Shown here one piece after another: positions 16,901-24,941 of a DNA stretch of 64,000 nucleotides; the stretch's first letter is position 1, and the number at the start of each line of letters is the position of its first letter. Position numbers and translations under genes: made by a program. The stretch is from Pedobacter sp. R20-19 (GTDB taxonomy: Bacteria; Bacteroidota; Bacteroidia; Sphingobacteriales; Sphingobacteriaceae), in NCBI RefSeq assembly GCF_000708265.2, contig NZ_JCKI01000004.1, positions 186,001 to 250,000 on the forward strand, written 5' to 3'. The notes under the pieces are model-generated. The model saw only the letters and a program-made list of their open reading frames with translations, did no database searches and was not told where the DNA came from.

Positions 16901-18190
16901 GCCAATGCGCAATCTCCTTCAGAAAAGGTTCAGAAAATCAGGAATATGCGTGTTTTTCAATGGATGAATGTGGTTAAACCTTTCCAGGAAACTGTTATCG
17001 GGGAATGGAAAGATGATGAAACCGTTTACCTTAATTTAGAACGCTTTGCCAACGCTGAAGTAAAACTTTCATCATTTTTAAACACAGCACCAGATCGTAA
17101 TTTTGATATTGGCGAAAAGCTAAATATAGACCGGACAACAGAACAGATTTATGATGCCCATATGTTTCATGGTCCAGCTTACCAGGGCATTAAGAAAATT
17201 GTGGCAGTTGGCAAGAACGGAATTACCGGAATTATTGAAGCCGCGGATGGTAAAGGCTCATTATTGGATAACGCCGGACAACTTTTTGGCTTGTGGTTAC
17301 AACTTACCCTCGAAAAAGATCGCATTGCTTTTCCTGTTAAAATACAAGAAATAGAGTTTTTTGGTGAAATGGCTGAACAAGATGGCACTTTTGAATGCAC
17401 TTGTGTATTAACCGAGTTGAATGATGAATTTGCTACGGCAGATATCGTGATGAAAAAGGATGGCAAAACCTGGCTTATCATTTCGGGCTGGCAGAACAGG
17501 CGCCTGGAAATAGACGAACCGCTTTGGAATGTATCCATGTCGCCACTGCGTAACCGCTTGTCTGAAGAAGTTGCACCAGGGGTTTTCCTTTTTGGAAATG
17601 CCTATTCGAGAGTGGTATCATGGGATTTTATCCTTAAAAGATATTTCAACCAGACAGAGAAAAAGCACCATAACAGTCTTTTGCCCAATAAAAGAAAAAC
17701 ATGGATGATTAGCCGGGTAGCTGCAAAGGATGCAGTAAGGAACCTGTTGAACACTCAAAAACAACAGCCTTGCTACCCCATTACCTTCGAAATCTATTCA
17801 GATGAGTTTCGTAAACCCTATGTAAAAGGTGGTTTAACTGAAGGAATACAGATTTCAATTGCCCATAAGGGAACTGATGCCGTCGGCATTGCCAGGTTTG
17901 ATCAGGCTGTTGGAATAGATATTGAAACCATTGAAGAGAGAAGTCCTGCCTTTTTTGACCTGGTTTTTAATGATCACGAGCTCGAACTTTTAGCACAGAA
18001 AGAAAAAACCGAATGGGCAACCCGCTTCTGGGTAGCTAAGGAAGCTTATGGTAAATTTTTAGGCAAAGGCTTACAGGGAAACCCCAAGGCTTATACCGTA
18101 GAAAAAATTAATGGCGATGAACTCATCATTAATCACATCACTATCAAAACAATCAAACACAAAAACTATATCATCGGATGGACACTATAA
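13955..18190 (+). CDS. Second PKS subunit: KS-AT-DH-phosphopantetheinyl transferase
   Basis: A 1411-residue partner synthase, 15 bp after the first. KS is about residues 5-455 with Cys208 (LDAACASS), EAHGTGTPLGD and SNIGHAMPAAG, so it looks catalytic rather than a chain-length factor. The AT-like region (about 545-830) has Ser606 in GHSLGEW, but the usual PGQGSQ reads PGLDGLSGG. The double-hotdog DH is at about 935-1190, with His951 in LIDHSLL and Asp1105 in DNAGQ. The C-terminus (about 1215-1411) is a Sfp/AcpS-type PPTase (VGIDIE; FWVAKEAYGKFLGKG), able to activate the cluster's ACPs in cis. A terminal DH-PPTase pair is also found in enediyne PKSs. It overlaps the free ACP gene by 13 bp. Confidence 0.9.
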   Translation: MMKKSDVAIIGMSCTFPGAKNVQKFWENILNGIDSTQTVPADRIDPVHFDQSASGVDRFYCNKGGFIPEYNFDPQRFGILPLAVEGTEPDHLITLDLVHTAMEDAGIFEKKYSLDKTGIIIGKGNYTGPGATRAIEIVRTGEQISSVLKDLLPHLSDADLEKVKHEFQLKKGRFSADTAMGLIPNLVASLVANRFNLGGLAFTLDAACASSLLAVDHAVQELNSGRCKMVIAGGVHLGQNAAFWSIFSQLGALSKQEKIKPFDQHADGLIIGEGCGFVVLKKLDDALQDQDKIYAVIKGIGVSSDGSGTSVMSPSVKGQLKAVAQAWENSALDPQNIGYLEAHGTGTPLGDKTEIETLKQFFGEDEALPKAGIGSVKSNIGHAMPAAGIAGLIKTTLALYHGIIPPTLHCDEPLAQLKETRFSAVQKTINWANSGLPKLAAVNAFGFGGINAHVVLAGFDQPKKDEVIVMARQTQQELIDALEVGDYSTGAGNFRIAIFNPTTERINKAIKIVAKNMPWKNKQDIWYSSNPLLEKGGKIAFVFPGLDGLSGGEVDSVTKYFSIQTDEQETKEGLLSDALQTLNKSSVLDQALKSLGIKSDMNAGHSLGEWLAARSSELAEESSVLNLLKVLTPETFELKDSRFIAIGCGVETLEPVIESIPDLYISNDNCPQQAILCGSKNALEELVPILKAKQIFHQILPFQSGFHSPFVADKLEVILAGMKDMTFRKTTTPLWSATTLETYPEGFDAIRQLSAEHLIKPVRFRELTEKLYQEGARVFIQVGSGGLTGFIDDTLKGKEISTISANVPIRSGITQLQRVVAALFVEGKEVGLDFLGQTKSSPVKQNKGIKLVLGSPIIHHLQTLKNLAVQNQPKAKPVFADSLHPVLNAFNENVLEMINMQEEMIENFGKINFDPQNNTNFLPQQDLKQARKPFTETLDVSLDNCPYLIDHSLLRQPKGWPTVEDMDPVIPMTMIFEVFAEIANAQSPSEKVQKIRNMRVFQWMNVVKPFQETVIGEWKDDETVYLNLERFANAEVKLSSFLNTAPDRNFDIGEKLNIDRTTEQIYDAHMFHGPAYQGIKKIVAVGKNGITGIIEAADGKGSLLDNAGQLFGLWLQLTLEKDRIAFPVKIQEIEFFGEMAEQDGTFECTCVLTELNDEFATADIVMKKDGKTWLIISGWQNRRLEIDEPLWNVSMSPLRNRLSEEVAPGVFLFGNAYSRVVSWDFILKRYFNQTEKKHHNSLLPNKRKTWMISRVAAKDAVRNLLNTQKQQPCYPITFEIYSDEFRKPYVKGGLTEGIQISIAHKGTDAVGIARFDQAVGIDIETIEERSPAFFDLVFNDHELELLAQKEKTEWATRFWVAKEAYGKFLGKGLQGNPKAYTVEKINGDELIINHITIKTIKHKNYIIGWTL

Positions 18191-18474
18191 CGACTAAATT
18201 AAGCAGAGAAGAGATTTTCAATCTCATGAAAAAATTTATCACTGAGGTAATCGGAGAAGAATTTGTGGAAGAAATGGACATTACGCCAGAAAGTTCATTT
18301 ACCAAAGATTTAGAAATGGACAGCATTGAAATTGTGTCCTTTTCAGAAAAAATAAAAGCGCATTTCGGCGATCAGATTGATTTTACCGGGTGGCTTTCAT
18401 CTATGGATTTAGATCAGTTAATCAATCTGAACTTAGGTATGATCATCTCTTACATCGAAGAATGCCAATCTTAA
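18178..18474 (+). CDS. Stand-alone acyl carrier protein
   Basis: A 98-residue acidic ACP. The phosphopantetheine serine is Ser49 in LEMDSIEIV, preceded by the helix-I pattern FITEVIGEEFVEEMDI. Its ATG overlaps the PKS-2 stop by 13 bp, and the next gene overlaps it by 13 bp as well, so translation is probably coupled. It may carry a starter, the finished chain, or acyl groups for the downstream acyltransferases. The PPTase domain of PKS-2 is the likely activator. The carrier identity is firm; the role in the pathway is inferred. Confidence 0.9.
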   Translation: MDTITTKLSREEIFNLMKKFITEVIGEEFVEEMDITPESSFTKDLEMDSIEIVSFSEKIKAHFGDQIDFTGWLSSMDLDQLINLNLGMIISYIEECQS

Positions 18475-19226
18475 ACATCAATCATCAATCGGTACATATT
18501 CAGGAGCTGAATCAAAACGCACCTGAAACCATTGTATTGGTACATGGCATGTTCAGTAATTTATCAGTATACTATTTCAGCGTCGCTCCTATTCTGGCTA
18601 CGCATTTTCATGTAGTGTTATATGATTTAAAAAGTCACGGCATGAGTGAGAAAACCCTATCAGGTTATGACCTTGAAAGCATGACGGATGATTTAAAGGG
18701 TTTACTGGATACACTGAAATTAAAACAAGTTTACTTAGGTGGCTATAGTTTCGGTGGATTAATTGCTTTGAAAATGGCTATCCGCTTTCCAAACCTGATT
18801 AAAAAATTAGCAGTGATTGAAGCTCCTGATCCCAGCGATGAAAAAGCCAGGGGAATTATTGAGGAGTACAGCCGTGAGTTTTTAGAAAATTATATAGAGA
18901 ATTTCACAGATACCACCAAGGTTAAAATGGGAAAGCGACAAATGGAAAAGAACCACCGGATGTATGAATATCTCTTCCATCAAACCTCTATTAAAGATGA
19001 TATGATCTTGGAAAAAGATTTTTTTGAGGATAGTGCCATTAATCAACTTGATCAGGATGTGCTGTTGCTTTATGGTTTGACATCAAATTGCCTTGATGCT
19101 GGTAAAAACTTAAACCAAAAAATAAAAAATTCATCAATCCAAATTGTTGATGGCGATCATAACATTCCAATACAAGAGCCACAACTTATTGGTGAGGCGC
19201 TATTAAATTTCTTTCAACGAAAATAA
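18462..19226 (+). CDS. Alpha/beta hydrolase (possible chain-release thioesterase)
   Basis: A 254-residue alpha/beta-hydrolase. The start at 18462 (MPILNINHQS) fits the family better than upstream ATGs, which lie inside the ACP gene. VLVHGMFSN forms the oxyanion loop, GYSFGG holds the nucleophile (Ser96), and GDHNIPIQEP near the C-terminus holds the catalytic His. No thioesterase domain exists in either PKS, so release of the chain from an ACP is a reasonable role. A proline-iminopeptidase or lipase-type activity cannot be excluded by sequence alone. It sits between the ACP gene (13-bp overlap) and the first glycosyltransferase (15-bp gap). Confidence 0.85.
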   Translation: MPILNINHQSVHIQELNQNAPETIVLVHGMFSNLSVYYFSVAPILATHFHVVLYDLKSHGMSEKTLSGYDLESMTDDLKGLLDTLKLKQVYLGGYSFGGLIALKMAIRFPNLIKKLAVIEAPDPSDEKARGIIEEYSREFLENYIENFTDTTKVKMGKRQMEKNHRMYEYLFHQTSIKDDMILEKDFFEDSAINQLDQDVLLLYGLTSNCLDAGKNLNQKIKNSSIQIVDGDHNIPIQEPQLIGEALLNFFQRK

Positions 19227-19241
19227 AAAACATTAAGGCGT

Positions 19242-20444
19242 ATGGCAAAATTTGTATTTATTGTACCTCCATTAACCGGTCACATTAACCCTACCCTAAG
19301 CCTGGGCACTGTTTTGTTGGAACGTGGGCACCGGGTAGGTTGGATTACTTTAGATCAATCGTTAGGTGATAAACTTCCTTTAGGTGGCGAACTTTTGCTC
19401 ATCCAATACCATGAAGATGATCAGCAAAAAAAAGAAGCTGAAAAATACCTGGATATCATCACTCAAAAAGTAGTTTACGGAATTGATAGTGTTAAATTTT
19501 TATATGAAGAAGTGTTGATTCCGCTTAACCGACACAGTTATGATGGAATAGTTAGATGGCTGGATATATTTAAGCCTGATATGGTTATTACAGATCATCA
19601 AATGTTTGCAGGGGCAATGGCGGCCACCAATAGAAATCTCCCTTATGCCACCTCTGTTACTGCACCAGCAGCCATAAAGGTAATGGATGAATTGCCTAAG
19701 GTTCATGAGTGGGAAGTTAATCAGATCATGGCTTTGCAACGGGAGTTTGGTATTCATGAATCAAAAGCAATAGCTTGCTCTGACCTCCTGACACTTATTT
19801 TTACCTCCCGTGATTTTTTCGGGGAAATGGAATTACCAGAAAACTTCAAATTTGTAGGCCCGGTTTTTAACCAACGGAAGGTAGCAATCCCCTTTAATTG
19901 GGAGGCTTTTCAAAGCATTAGCCAACCAAAAATTCTAGTCAGCATTGGTACAACGTTCGATCATGAGCATAAAAAAAGCTTTTTCAGTAAAGTTATTGAG
20001 GCATTTGCCTCCGAGGATCTTCATGTAGTGGTTGTTTCTGACCCTGATTTATTTGAGGAATGGCCGAAAAATTTCACGGTTCAGAAACAAGTTCCTCAGG
20101 TTGAGTTACTACCTCATTTAACTGCAGTAGTTTGCCACGCAGGCCATAATACTGTTTGCGAAAGTTTAATGCATGGCTTGCCTTTAGTGGTTATTCCAAT
20201 TGCTTATGATCAAAGTCATGTTGCGGGCCGGGTTGTGAGAGTGGGTGCAGGCGAAAGACTGAACTTCAATCGCTTTAAAGCGAAGCACCTTTTAGAAACC
20301 GTAAATGGCGTACTCGAAAATCCATCGTACAAGGAAGCTGCCATACAGATTAAACAATCATTTATTCATGCTGGCGGAAGTGAAACTGCAGCCGATTTAT
20401 TAGAAAATGCACTTCTTGAAGCCAGTAAAACATTGATCATCTAA
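19242..20444 (+). CDS. Family 1 glycosyltransferase (MGT/CrtX-like), copy 1
   Basis: A 400-residue GT-B glycosyltransferase of the UDP-glucuronosyl/macrolide type. The N-terminal VPPLTGHINPTLSLG is the acceptor-side loop with the probable catalytic His (GH). The C-terminal donor-binding block reads CHAGHNTVCESLMHGLPLVV, followed by IPIAYDQ. Such enzymes glycosylate small lipophilic acceptors such as macrolides, carotenoids and sterols. It shares length and layout with the next gene, 11 bp downstream, indicating a tandem duplication. In this setting it likely adds a sugar to the PKS product; the donor sugar is unknown. Confidence 0.88.
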   Translation: MAKFVFIVPPLTGHINPTLSLGTVLLERGHRVGWITLDQSLGDKLPLGGELLLIQYHEDDQQKKEAEKYLDIITQKVVYGIDSVKFLYEEVLIPLNRHSYDGIVRWLDIFKPDMVITDHQMFAGAMAATNRNLPYATSVTAPAAIKVMDELPKVHEWEVNQIMALQREFGIHESKAIACSDLLTLIFTSRDFFGEMELPENFKFVGPVFNQRKVAIPFNWEAFQSISQPKILVSIGTTFDHEHKKSFFSKVIEAFASEDLHVVVVSDPDLFEEWPKNFTVQKQVPQVELLPHLTAVVCHAGHNTVCESLMHGLPLVVIPIAYDQSHVAGRVVRVGAGERLNFNRFKAKHLLETVNGVLENPSYKEAAIQIKQSFIHAGGSETAADLLENALLEASKTLII

Positions 20445-20455
20445 TTTAAATCCAT

Positions 20456-21658
20456 ATGTCAAAATTTCTATTTGTTGTTCCGCCCTTCTTTGGCCACATT
20501 AGTCCAACACTCAGCATTGGGGCCAGCTTACTGGCTCGTGGACATGAAGTAAAATGGTTTGGAATCACTTCCTTGGCAAAGGTTCATCTCCCTGAAGGTG
20601 GTGAATTTATTTATCCGGAAGAAGATTTACTACCACATGCTGAAGAGATCGATTTGATTTTAAAACGCCAGGATGATGGACCATCATGTTCCGGTCCGGA
20701 AGTAATGAAGCTCGCCCTTGAAGAAACTTACGTTCCCTTTGCCCGCATCATGATGAAGCCATTGAATAATTTCGTCGATCAGTGGAAACCCGATGTGATT
20801 GTTAACGACTGTATTACTTTTGCAGGGGCACTATGCGCTCATTTAAAGGGTATTCCATCAGTTACTACCACACCTGTACCACCAGATGTGATGGGCGATA
20901 CCGCGAACAGTGCACCCAAAATATTTGAGTGGCAACAAAATTTAATTTTAGGTCTGCAAAAAGAAGTGGGAATTTACAGTGATCAAATCCATATCCACTC
21001 GCATCAGCTGAACCTTGTTTTCACCTCACAAACTTTTGCTGGTTTCAAAGAAAAACCGCCACATATGCATTTCGTGGGTCCGGTTAAAGGTCGTCCGAAC
21101 CTGGCAGCATTTGATTGGGATAGATTGGCTAAGGCAACTACTCCAAAGGTATTTGTTTCTTTAGGCACTTTATTGGTGGATATTCGTGCGGCATTTTTTA
21201 AAAAACTCATTGATGCCTTTGCTGGCGAACCTATTACCATTGTTGCGGCAACCAATCCGGATATTTTTGAAGAATGGCCAGATAATTTTATCGTAAGTGG
21301 CTTTGTTCCGCAGTCTGAACTGATGCCTCATATGGATGCTGTTATCTGTCACGGTGGTTTTAATACCGTAAATGACACCTTTACCAACGGCTTACCCATG
21401 TTGATTACGCCAATTGCTTATGATCATTTTCATACCGCAAAACTAATTGAGCAGGCTGGCTGTGGCGTAAGTATCAGGTATAAACGACTTCGGATAGCGG
21501 ATTTAAGAAATACCGTATTCGAATTATTGGAAAATCCAAAATATCGTTTAGCAGCTCAAGACATCAGAGAAACCTTTGTTGCTGCAGGAGGAAATAACAA
21601 GGCTGTAGAATTACTGGAAGATTTCGCCAAAAATAATCACGTTTTAGAGCCTGCCTGA
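20456..21658 (+). CDS. Family 1 glycosyltransferase (MGT/CrtX-like), copy 2
   Basis: Also 400 residues, paralogous to the preceding gene. It opens VVPPFFGHISPTLSIG and has the donor block CHGGFNTVNDTFTNGLPML followed by ITPIAYDH. Acceptor-side segments differ clearly from copy 1, so the two could act on successive acceptors (aglycone, then the first sugar) or use different donors. Its TGA overlaps the ATG of the next gene (TGATG), which points to coupled translation and a shared pathway. Glycosyltransferase assignment is firm; the specific step is inference. Confidence 0.88.
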   Translation: MSKFLFVVPPFFGHISPTLSIGASLLARGHEVKWFGITSLAKVHLPEGGEFIYPEEDLLPHAEEIDLILKRQDDGPSCSGPEVMKLALEETYVPFARIMMKPLNNFVDQWKPDVIVNDCITFAGALCAHLKGIPSVTTTPVPPDVMGDTANSAPKIFEWQQNLILGLQKEVGIYSDQIHIHSHQLNLVFTSQTFAGFKEKPPHMHFVGPVKGRPNLAAFDWDRLAKATTPKVFVSLGTLLVDIRAAFFKKLIDAFAGEPITIVAATNPDIFEEWPDNFIVSGFVPQSELMPHMDAVICHGGFNTVNDTFTNGLPMLITPIAYDHFHTAKLIEQAGCGVSIRYKRLRIADLRNTVFELLENPKYRLAAQDIRETFVAAGGNNKAVELLEDFAKNNHVLEPA

Positions 21659-22929
21659 TGAATCAAATCAAACGAAAATTACTCTTCGGCGAGAGAATGC
21701 TTTATGGCGATGGAACAAGTCCGTTTAATCTGGTTCTTCCATTTAAGATTAAGGGCGAAATTTCTGAAAATATCCTGGAGTCAGCACTTTTAAATATTCA
21801 AAAAAAACATCCGTGGCTGGCGGCAACTATCGAAATAGATGATCGTAAAAAGCCTTGGTTTACAACACGTTTGGCAGCGTTATTAAAAGTTCCGGTTCGT
21901 ATTGTCGAACGCCTTAATGATACCAATTGGAAGGAAGAATCTGAACGGGAATGGCACCTGCCTTTTGATGGAGCCATGTCACCACTTTTTAGAGTTACCT
22001 GGATCAAAGGCTTAGTATATTCAGAATTTTTGCTGGTTTTTCACCATTGCCTTTGTGATGGAACTGCTGGCCTATCTATTTTGAGAGAGATCCTTTTATT
22101 GCTTGACAATCCGGATACTAAAATCGGTGAGGAAATAGCCATTCAAAGCATTAATGATATTGTTCCTAAGCAAATATTAAATAGTTATCGTAAACGAACC
22201 AAAAATGCATTGATTGGTAAAATGGCAACTTTAGCACTATGGATAATGCCTGTTAAAAAGGTTGTGATAGACCGGAAGCGAGACTTTTTAATTCACTGGA
22301 AGCTAAAGGAAGAACTTACCAGCCGGATATTAATCTTTTGTAAAGCCAATAAATTTACCGTAAACACTTTGCTCAGTGCCATTGTGTTAAAGGCATTCCA
22401 TGAAGTAAGAGTAGAAAAATCTTTTAATAAAATATCTCTTCCGGTTGATATTAGAAATTTAAATCCACTGATTAAAAAGGACCATGTTTTTGCCTTTGGA
22501 TTAATGATTGTGCTCTCTGCAGAAAAAAATGATCACTTTATTGATGGCGTTAAACAGCTACAGAAAAAGGTTGATCAGAAATTAGCAAAACTGGATCCGT
22601 ATGCTTTAATGATGATGATGGAAGTTTGTCATCCTGCACTCCAGAATTTCAGTAAGCTACTAAAATATGGCAAAACAAGTAACGATTGTATGTTTTCGAA
22701 CCTTGGAAAACTGGATTTCCCTCATGAATATGAAAATTTTGAGCTCGTAACCATTTACAGCCCTTCGGTAATCGGACCCCTAGGAAATACCACCACCATA
22801 CTCACCTCTACCTTTAGAAACGAAATGGATTTTTCCTTCGTCGCCAGCGAGGGCTATCTTCCATTTAGAGATGCGCAGTTCATTCAGGAAAAGGTAATTG
22901 CTCTTTTAGAAGAATGTGTAAAAATATAG
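21658..22929 (+). CDS. Condensation/PapA-type acyltransferase, copy 1
   Basis: A 423-residue member of the chloramphenicol-acetyltransferase/condensation-domain superfamily. The catalytic motif is HHCLCDG (His129, His130, Asp134) and the C-terminal half has a DFSFV motif in the place of the structural DFGWG. The opening RKLLFGERMLYGDG and the length fit PapA-like O-acyltransferases, which move acyl groups from a carrier or CoA to hydroxyls. Placed after two glycosyltransferases, it probably esterifies a sugar or the aglycone. The acyl donor could be the free ACP. A paralogue follows 10 bp downstream. Confidence 0.82.
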   Translation: MNQIKRKLLFGERMLYGDGTSPFNLVLPFKIKGEISENILESALLNIQKKHPWLAATIEIDDRKKPWFTTRLAALLKVPVRIVERLNDTNWKEESEREWHLPFDGAMSPLFRVTWIKGLVYSEFLLVFHHCLCDGTAGLSILREILLLLDNPDTKIGEEIAIQSINDIVPKQILNSYRKRTKNALIGKMATLALWIMPVKKVVIDRKRDFLIHWKLKEELTSRILIFCKANKFTVNTLLSAIVLKAFHEVRVEKSFNKISLPVDIRNLNPLIKKDHVFAFGLMIVLSAEKNDHFIDGVKQLQKKVDQKLAKLDPYALMMMMEVCHPALQNFSKLLKYGKTSNDCMFSNLGKLDFPHEYENFELVTIYSPSVIGPLGNTTTILTSTFRNEMDFSFVASEGYLPFRDAQFIQEKVIALLEECVKI

Positions 22930-22939
22930 CGATGACGAT

Positions 22940-24202
22940 ATGAAAAGAAGATTAATTTTAGGCGAAAGAATCATGTATGTTGATCCAATAACGCCGTTAA
23001 ACTGTGTTTTTGCTGCAAAAATACTAGGTGAATTGGAAGAAAATAATATTCAGCAGGCACTAGACAAAATTCAAAGCAAACATCCTTTGCTGCGGATGAA
23101 TATTGAGATGATCAATAAAATTCCTCATTTTATACCTAACGATAATATTGATCAAATCCCGATACGTAAAGTGGCTTTCCTAAGCGACAGTGACTGGTTA
23201 AAAGAGTCCAAAACAGAATGGTATAAGCTCTTTAATCAAAACAATAAGCCTTTGGCTCGACTGGTATGGATAAAGGGTAATCTGGAATCCAATTTAATGT
23301 TGATTCTACCTCATTGCATTTGTGATGGAACGACCATAGCCAACCTGATGCAGGAGCTGTTAAATTTAATTGATCATCCAGAACAGGAACTTCAGCCTTA
23401 TCAATCCTTTTCATCAGTTAATGAATTACTACCTCAAAAGGATTTGAAGCAAAATCTAATAAAAGGTAAAACATTTGCTGCTTTGGGAAGACTATTTTTT
23501 CTTTTCAAACCTACATCAGAAAAGAGATTTAATCCGAATAATTATGCCATTAACTGGAAATTGAGCAAGGAAGAAACAAAGGCTTTTTTGAACAAATGTA
23601 AAACAGAAAACACAAGCGTTCATGCGGCTATTTGTGCCATTTTTATTGATGCCTTTAAAAGGTTAAAGCAAGATAAAGCTCACGGAAAAATCATTTGTCC
23701 TGTAGATATCAGGCGATTTATACCGGGTATAAAGGCTGATACTATGTTTGCTTTTGCACCAATTGCTGAACTTAAAGTACCTGCTGGTGATACGGATATC
23801 TGGCAAAATGCCCGAATGCTAAAGGCTAATCTGGAGGATAAAATTAATAAAATGGATATCGTTCAACTTTTAAAAATGAGTGAATTTTTCCATTCCACTG
23901 CCAGTAAAATGATTGGTTTCTTACGTTCCACAAATGGTTCTCACGATATTACATTAAGCAATATGGGGCTGCTAAATATCAAGCAACACTATAAAACATT
24001 TAGTGTAGAAACCATTTATAGCCCTACGGTAGCCTTTCCATGGAAAAACGCTAATACATTGGTGGTAAGCACCTTTAACAACCAACTGGATTTCTCTTTC
24101 ATGTCTGAAGAGACTTTTTTAAGGGAAAATGACGCACGATTAATTCAAGCCAGCGTAATTTCACTAATGACTAGCGATATCAATGAATATGCAAGCATCT
24201 GA
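22940..24202 (+). CDS. Condensation/PapA-type acyltransferase, copy 2
   Basis: A 420-residue paralogue of the preceding gene, with the same opening (RRLILGERIMYVDP) and the same fold layout. The catalytic motif reads PHCICDG: the first His of HHxxxDG is Pro124, while the second, catalytic His125, and Asp129 are kept. DFSFMSEE stands in the C-terminal structural position. Activity is therefore plausible but the active site is altered. It overlaps the terminal membrane-protein gene by 20 bp. A second acylation, or acylation of the other sugar, is the simplest role. Confidence 0.8.
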   Translation: MKRRLILGERIMYVDPITPLNCVFAAKILGELEENNIQQALDKIQSKHPLLRMNIEMINKIPHFIPNDNIDQIPIRKVAFLSDSDWLKESKTEWYKLFNQNNKPLARLVWIKGNLESNLMLILPHCICDGTTIANLMQELLNLIDHPEQELQPYQSFSSVNELLPQKDLKQNLIKGKTFAALGRLFFLFKPTSEKRFNPNNYAINWKLSKEETKAFLNKCKTENTSVHAAICAIFIDAFKRLKQDKAHGKIICPVDIRRFIPGIKADTMFAFAPIAELKVPAGDTDIWQNARMLKANLEDKINKMDIVQLLKMSEFFHSTASKMIGFLRSTNGSHDITLSNMGLLNIKQHYKTFSVETIYSPTVAFPWKNANTLVVSTFNNQLDFSFMSEETFLRENDARLIQASVISLMTSDINEYASI

Positions 24203-24719
24203 TCTGATGAAAATAAAAATGATTAGATGGCAAAAATTTGTTCGTAAAAATTTATTGTTATACTTTGTTCCAAATGTATTACTAAATACTATCATCCCCT
24301 ATTTTGTACTGAGTACGCAACCCTCTGTTTACTTATTTAGCGGTGAGCAAAACCTGGCCCGTTTCCTATTGCCTATGTCGTTATTACTACCATTTCTCAT
24401 CACCATAGATGTTTTGAAAAAAGTAAGGGCATTACAACATGATGATGCGATCCATTTTGTAATGAATAAAAAATTTGAAGAAAACCGTAAAATGTTCAAA
24501 TTAGCTGGCCTGCATAGTTTTTATACCATATTAGTCGTATCCATTACCTTATTCATTATTCATATAAGCTTTCCTGATCATTTTGATTTTGGTGTAACGG
24601 CCTCTGTGGCATCATCTGGTATTTTAGCTGGTTTTTACTCCATCGCATTTTTCTTTTTATCCATTAGAAAAATAAGAAAGATTAAAGAGAGAGATATTTT
24701 AAATACGAACTCAGCCTGA
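24183..24719 (+). CDS. Small multi-pass membrane protein ending the PKS cluster
   Basis: A 178-residue protein with about four hydrophobic segments: LLYFVPNVLLNTIIPYFVL, a leucine-rich LLPMSLLLPFLI stretch, YTILVVSITLFII, and a C-terminal helix around ILAGFYSIAFFFL. Loops and tail are basic. I recognise no family. It overlaps the second acyltransferase by 20 bp; internal ATGs at 24189 or 24207 would shorten the overlap. It could anchor the synthase or help export the product. This is position-based inference only. Confidence 0.7.
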   Translation: MNMQASDLMKIKMIRWQKFVRKNLLLYFVPNVLLNTIIPYFVLSTQPSVYLFSGEQNLARFLLPMSLLLPFLITIDVLKKVRALQHDDAIHFVMNKKFEENRKMFKLAGLHSFYTILVVSITLFIIHISFPDHFDFGVTASVASSGILAGFYSIAFFFLSIRKIRKIKERDILNTNSA

Positions 24720-24792
24720 TAAATTTTATTCATCTGTTATCAATACGCTTAGTTATTTCTATAATCATAAAGATAGTTTGTTTGGTTAATTT

Positions 24793-24814
24793 GGGGCTTG
24801 AGGATTTGAGCCCC
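24793..24814 (+). terminator. Weak hairpin after the PKS cluster
   Basis: GGGGCT pairs with AGCCCC across a 10-base loop, 73 bp after the last stop of the cluster. A T-run is lacking, so it is only a possible terminator. Confidence 0.3.
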
Positions 24815-24863
24815 TTAACTCTTACAGACGAATTTCAACCCATACATTTATTTTACGAAAATA

Positions 24864-24893
24864 TTTGAAAATGTAAAATTTAGACTACTTTTA
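24864..24893 (+). promoter_or_regulatory. Probable aqpZ promoter
   Basis: TTTG (24864-24867), an 18-bp spacer, then TACTTTTA (24886-24893; 7 of 8 to TAnnTTTG). The aqpZ ATG is at 24942. Confidence 0.45.
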
Positions 24894-24941
24894 CAATGAA
24901 TCTCCCCCTATTCGTTTTTCTAAACTTCTAATTTAAATTAT

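Noticed and set aside
18390-18461. Longer frame for the alpha/beta hydrolase
   Set aside because: The extra 24 residues lie inside the ACP gene and do not resemble the hydrolase fold.
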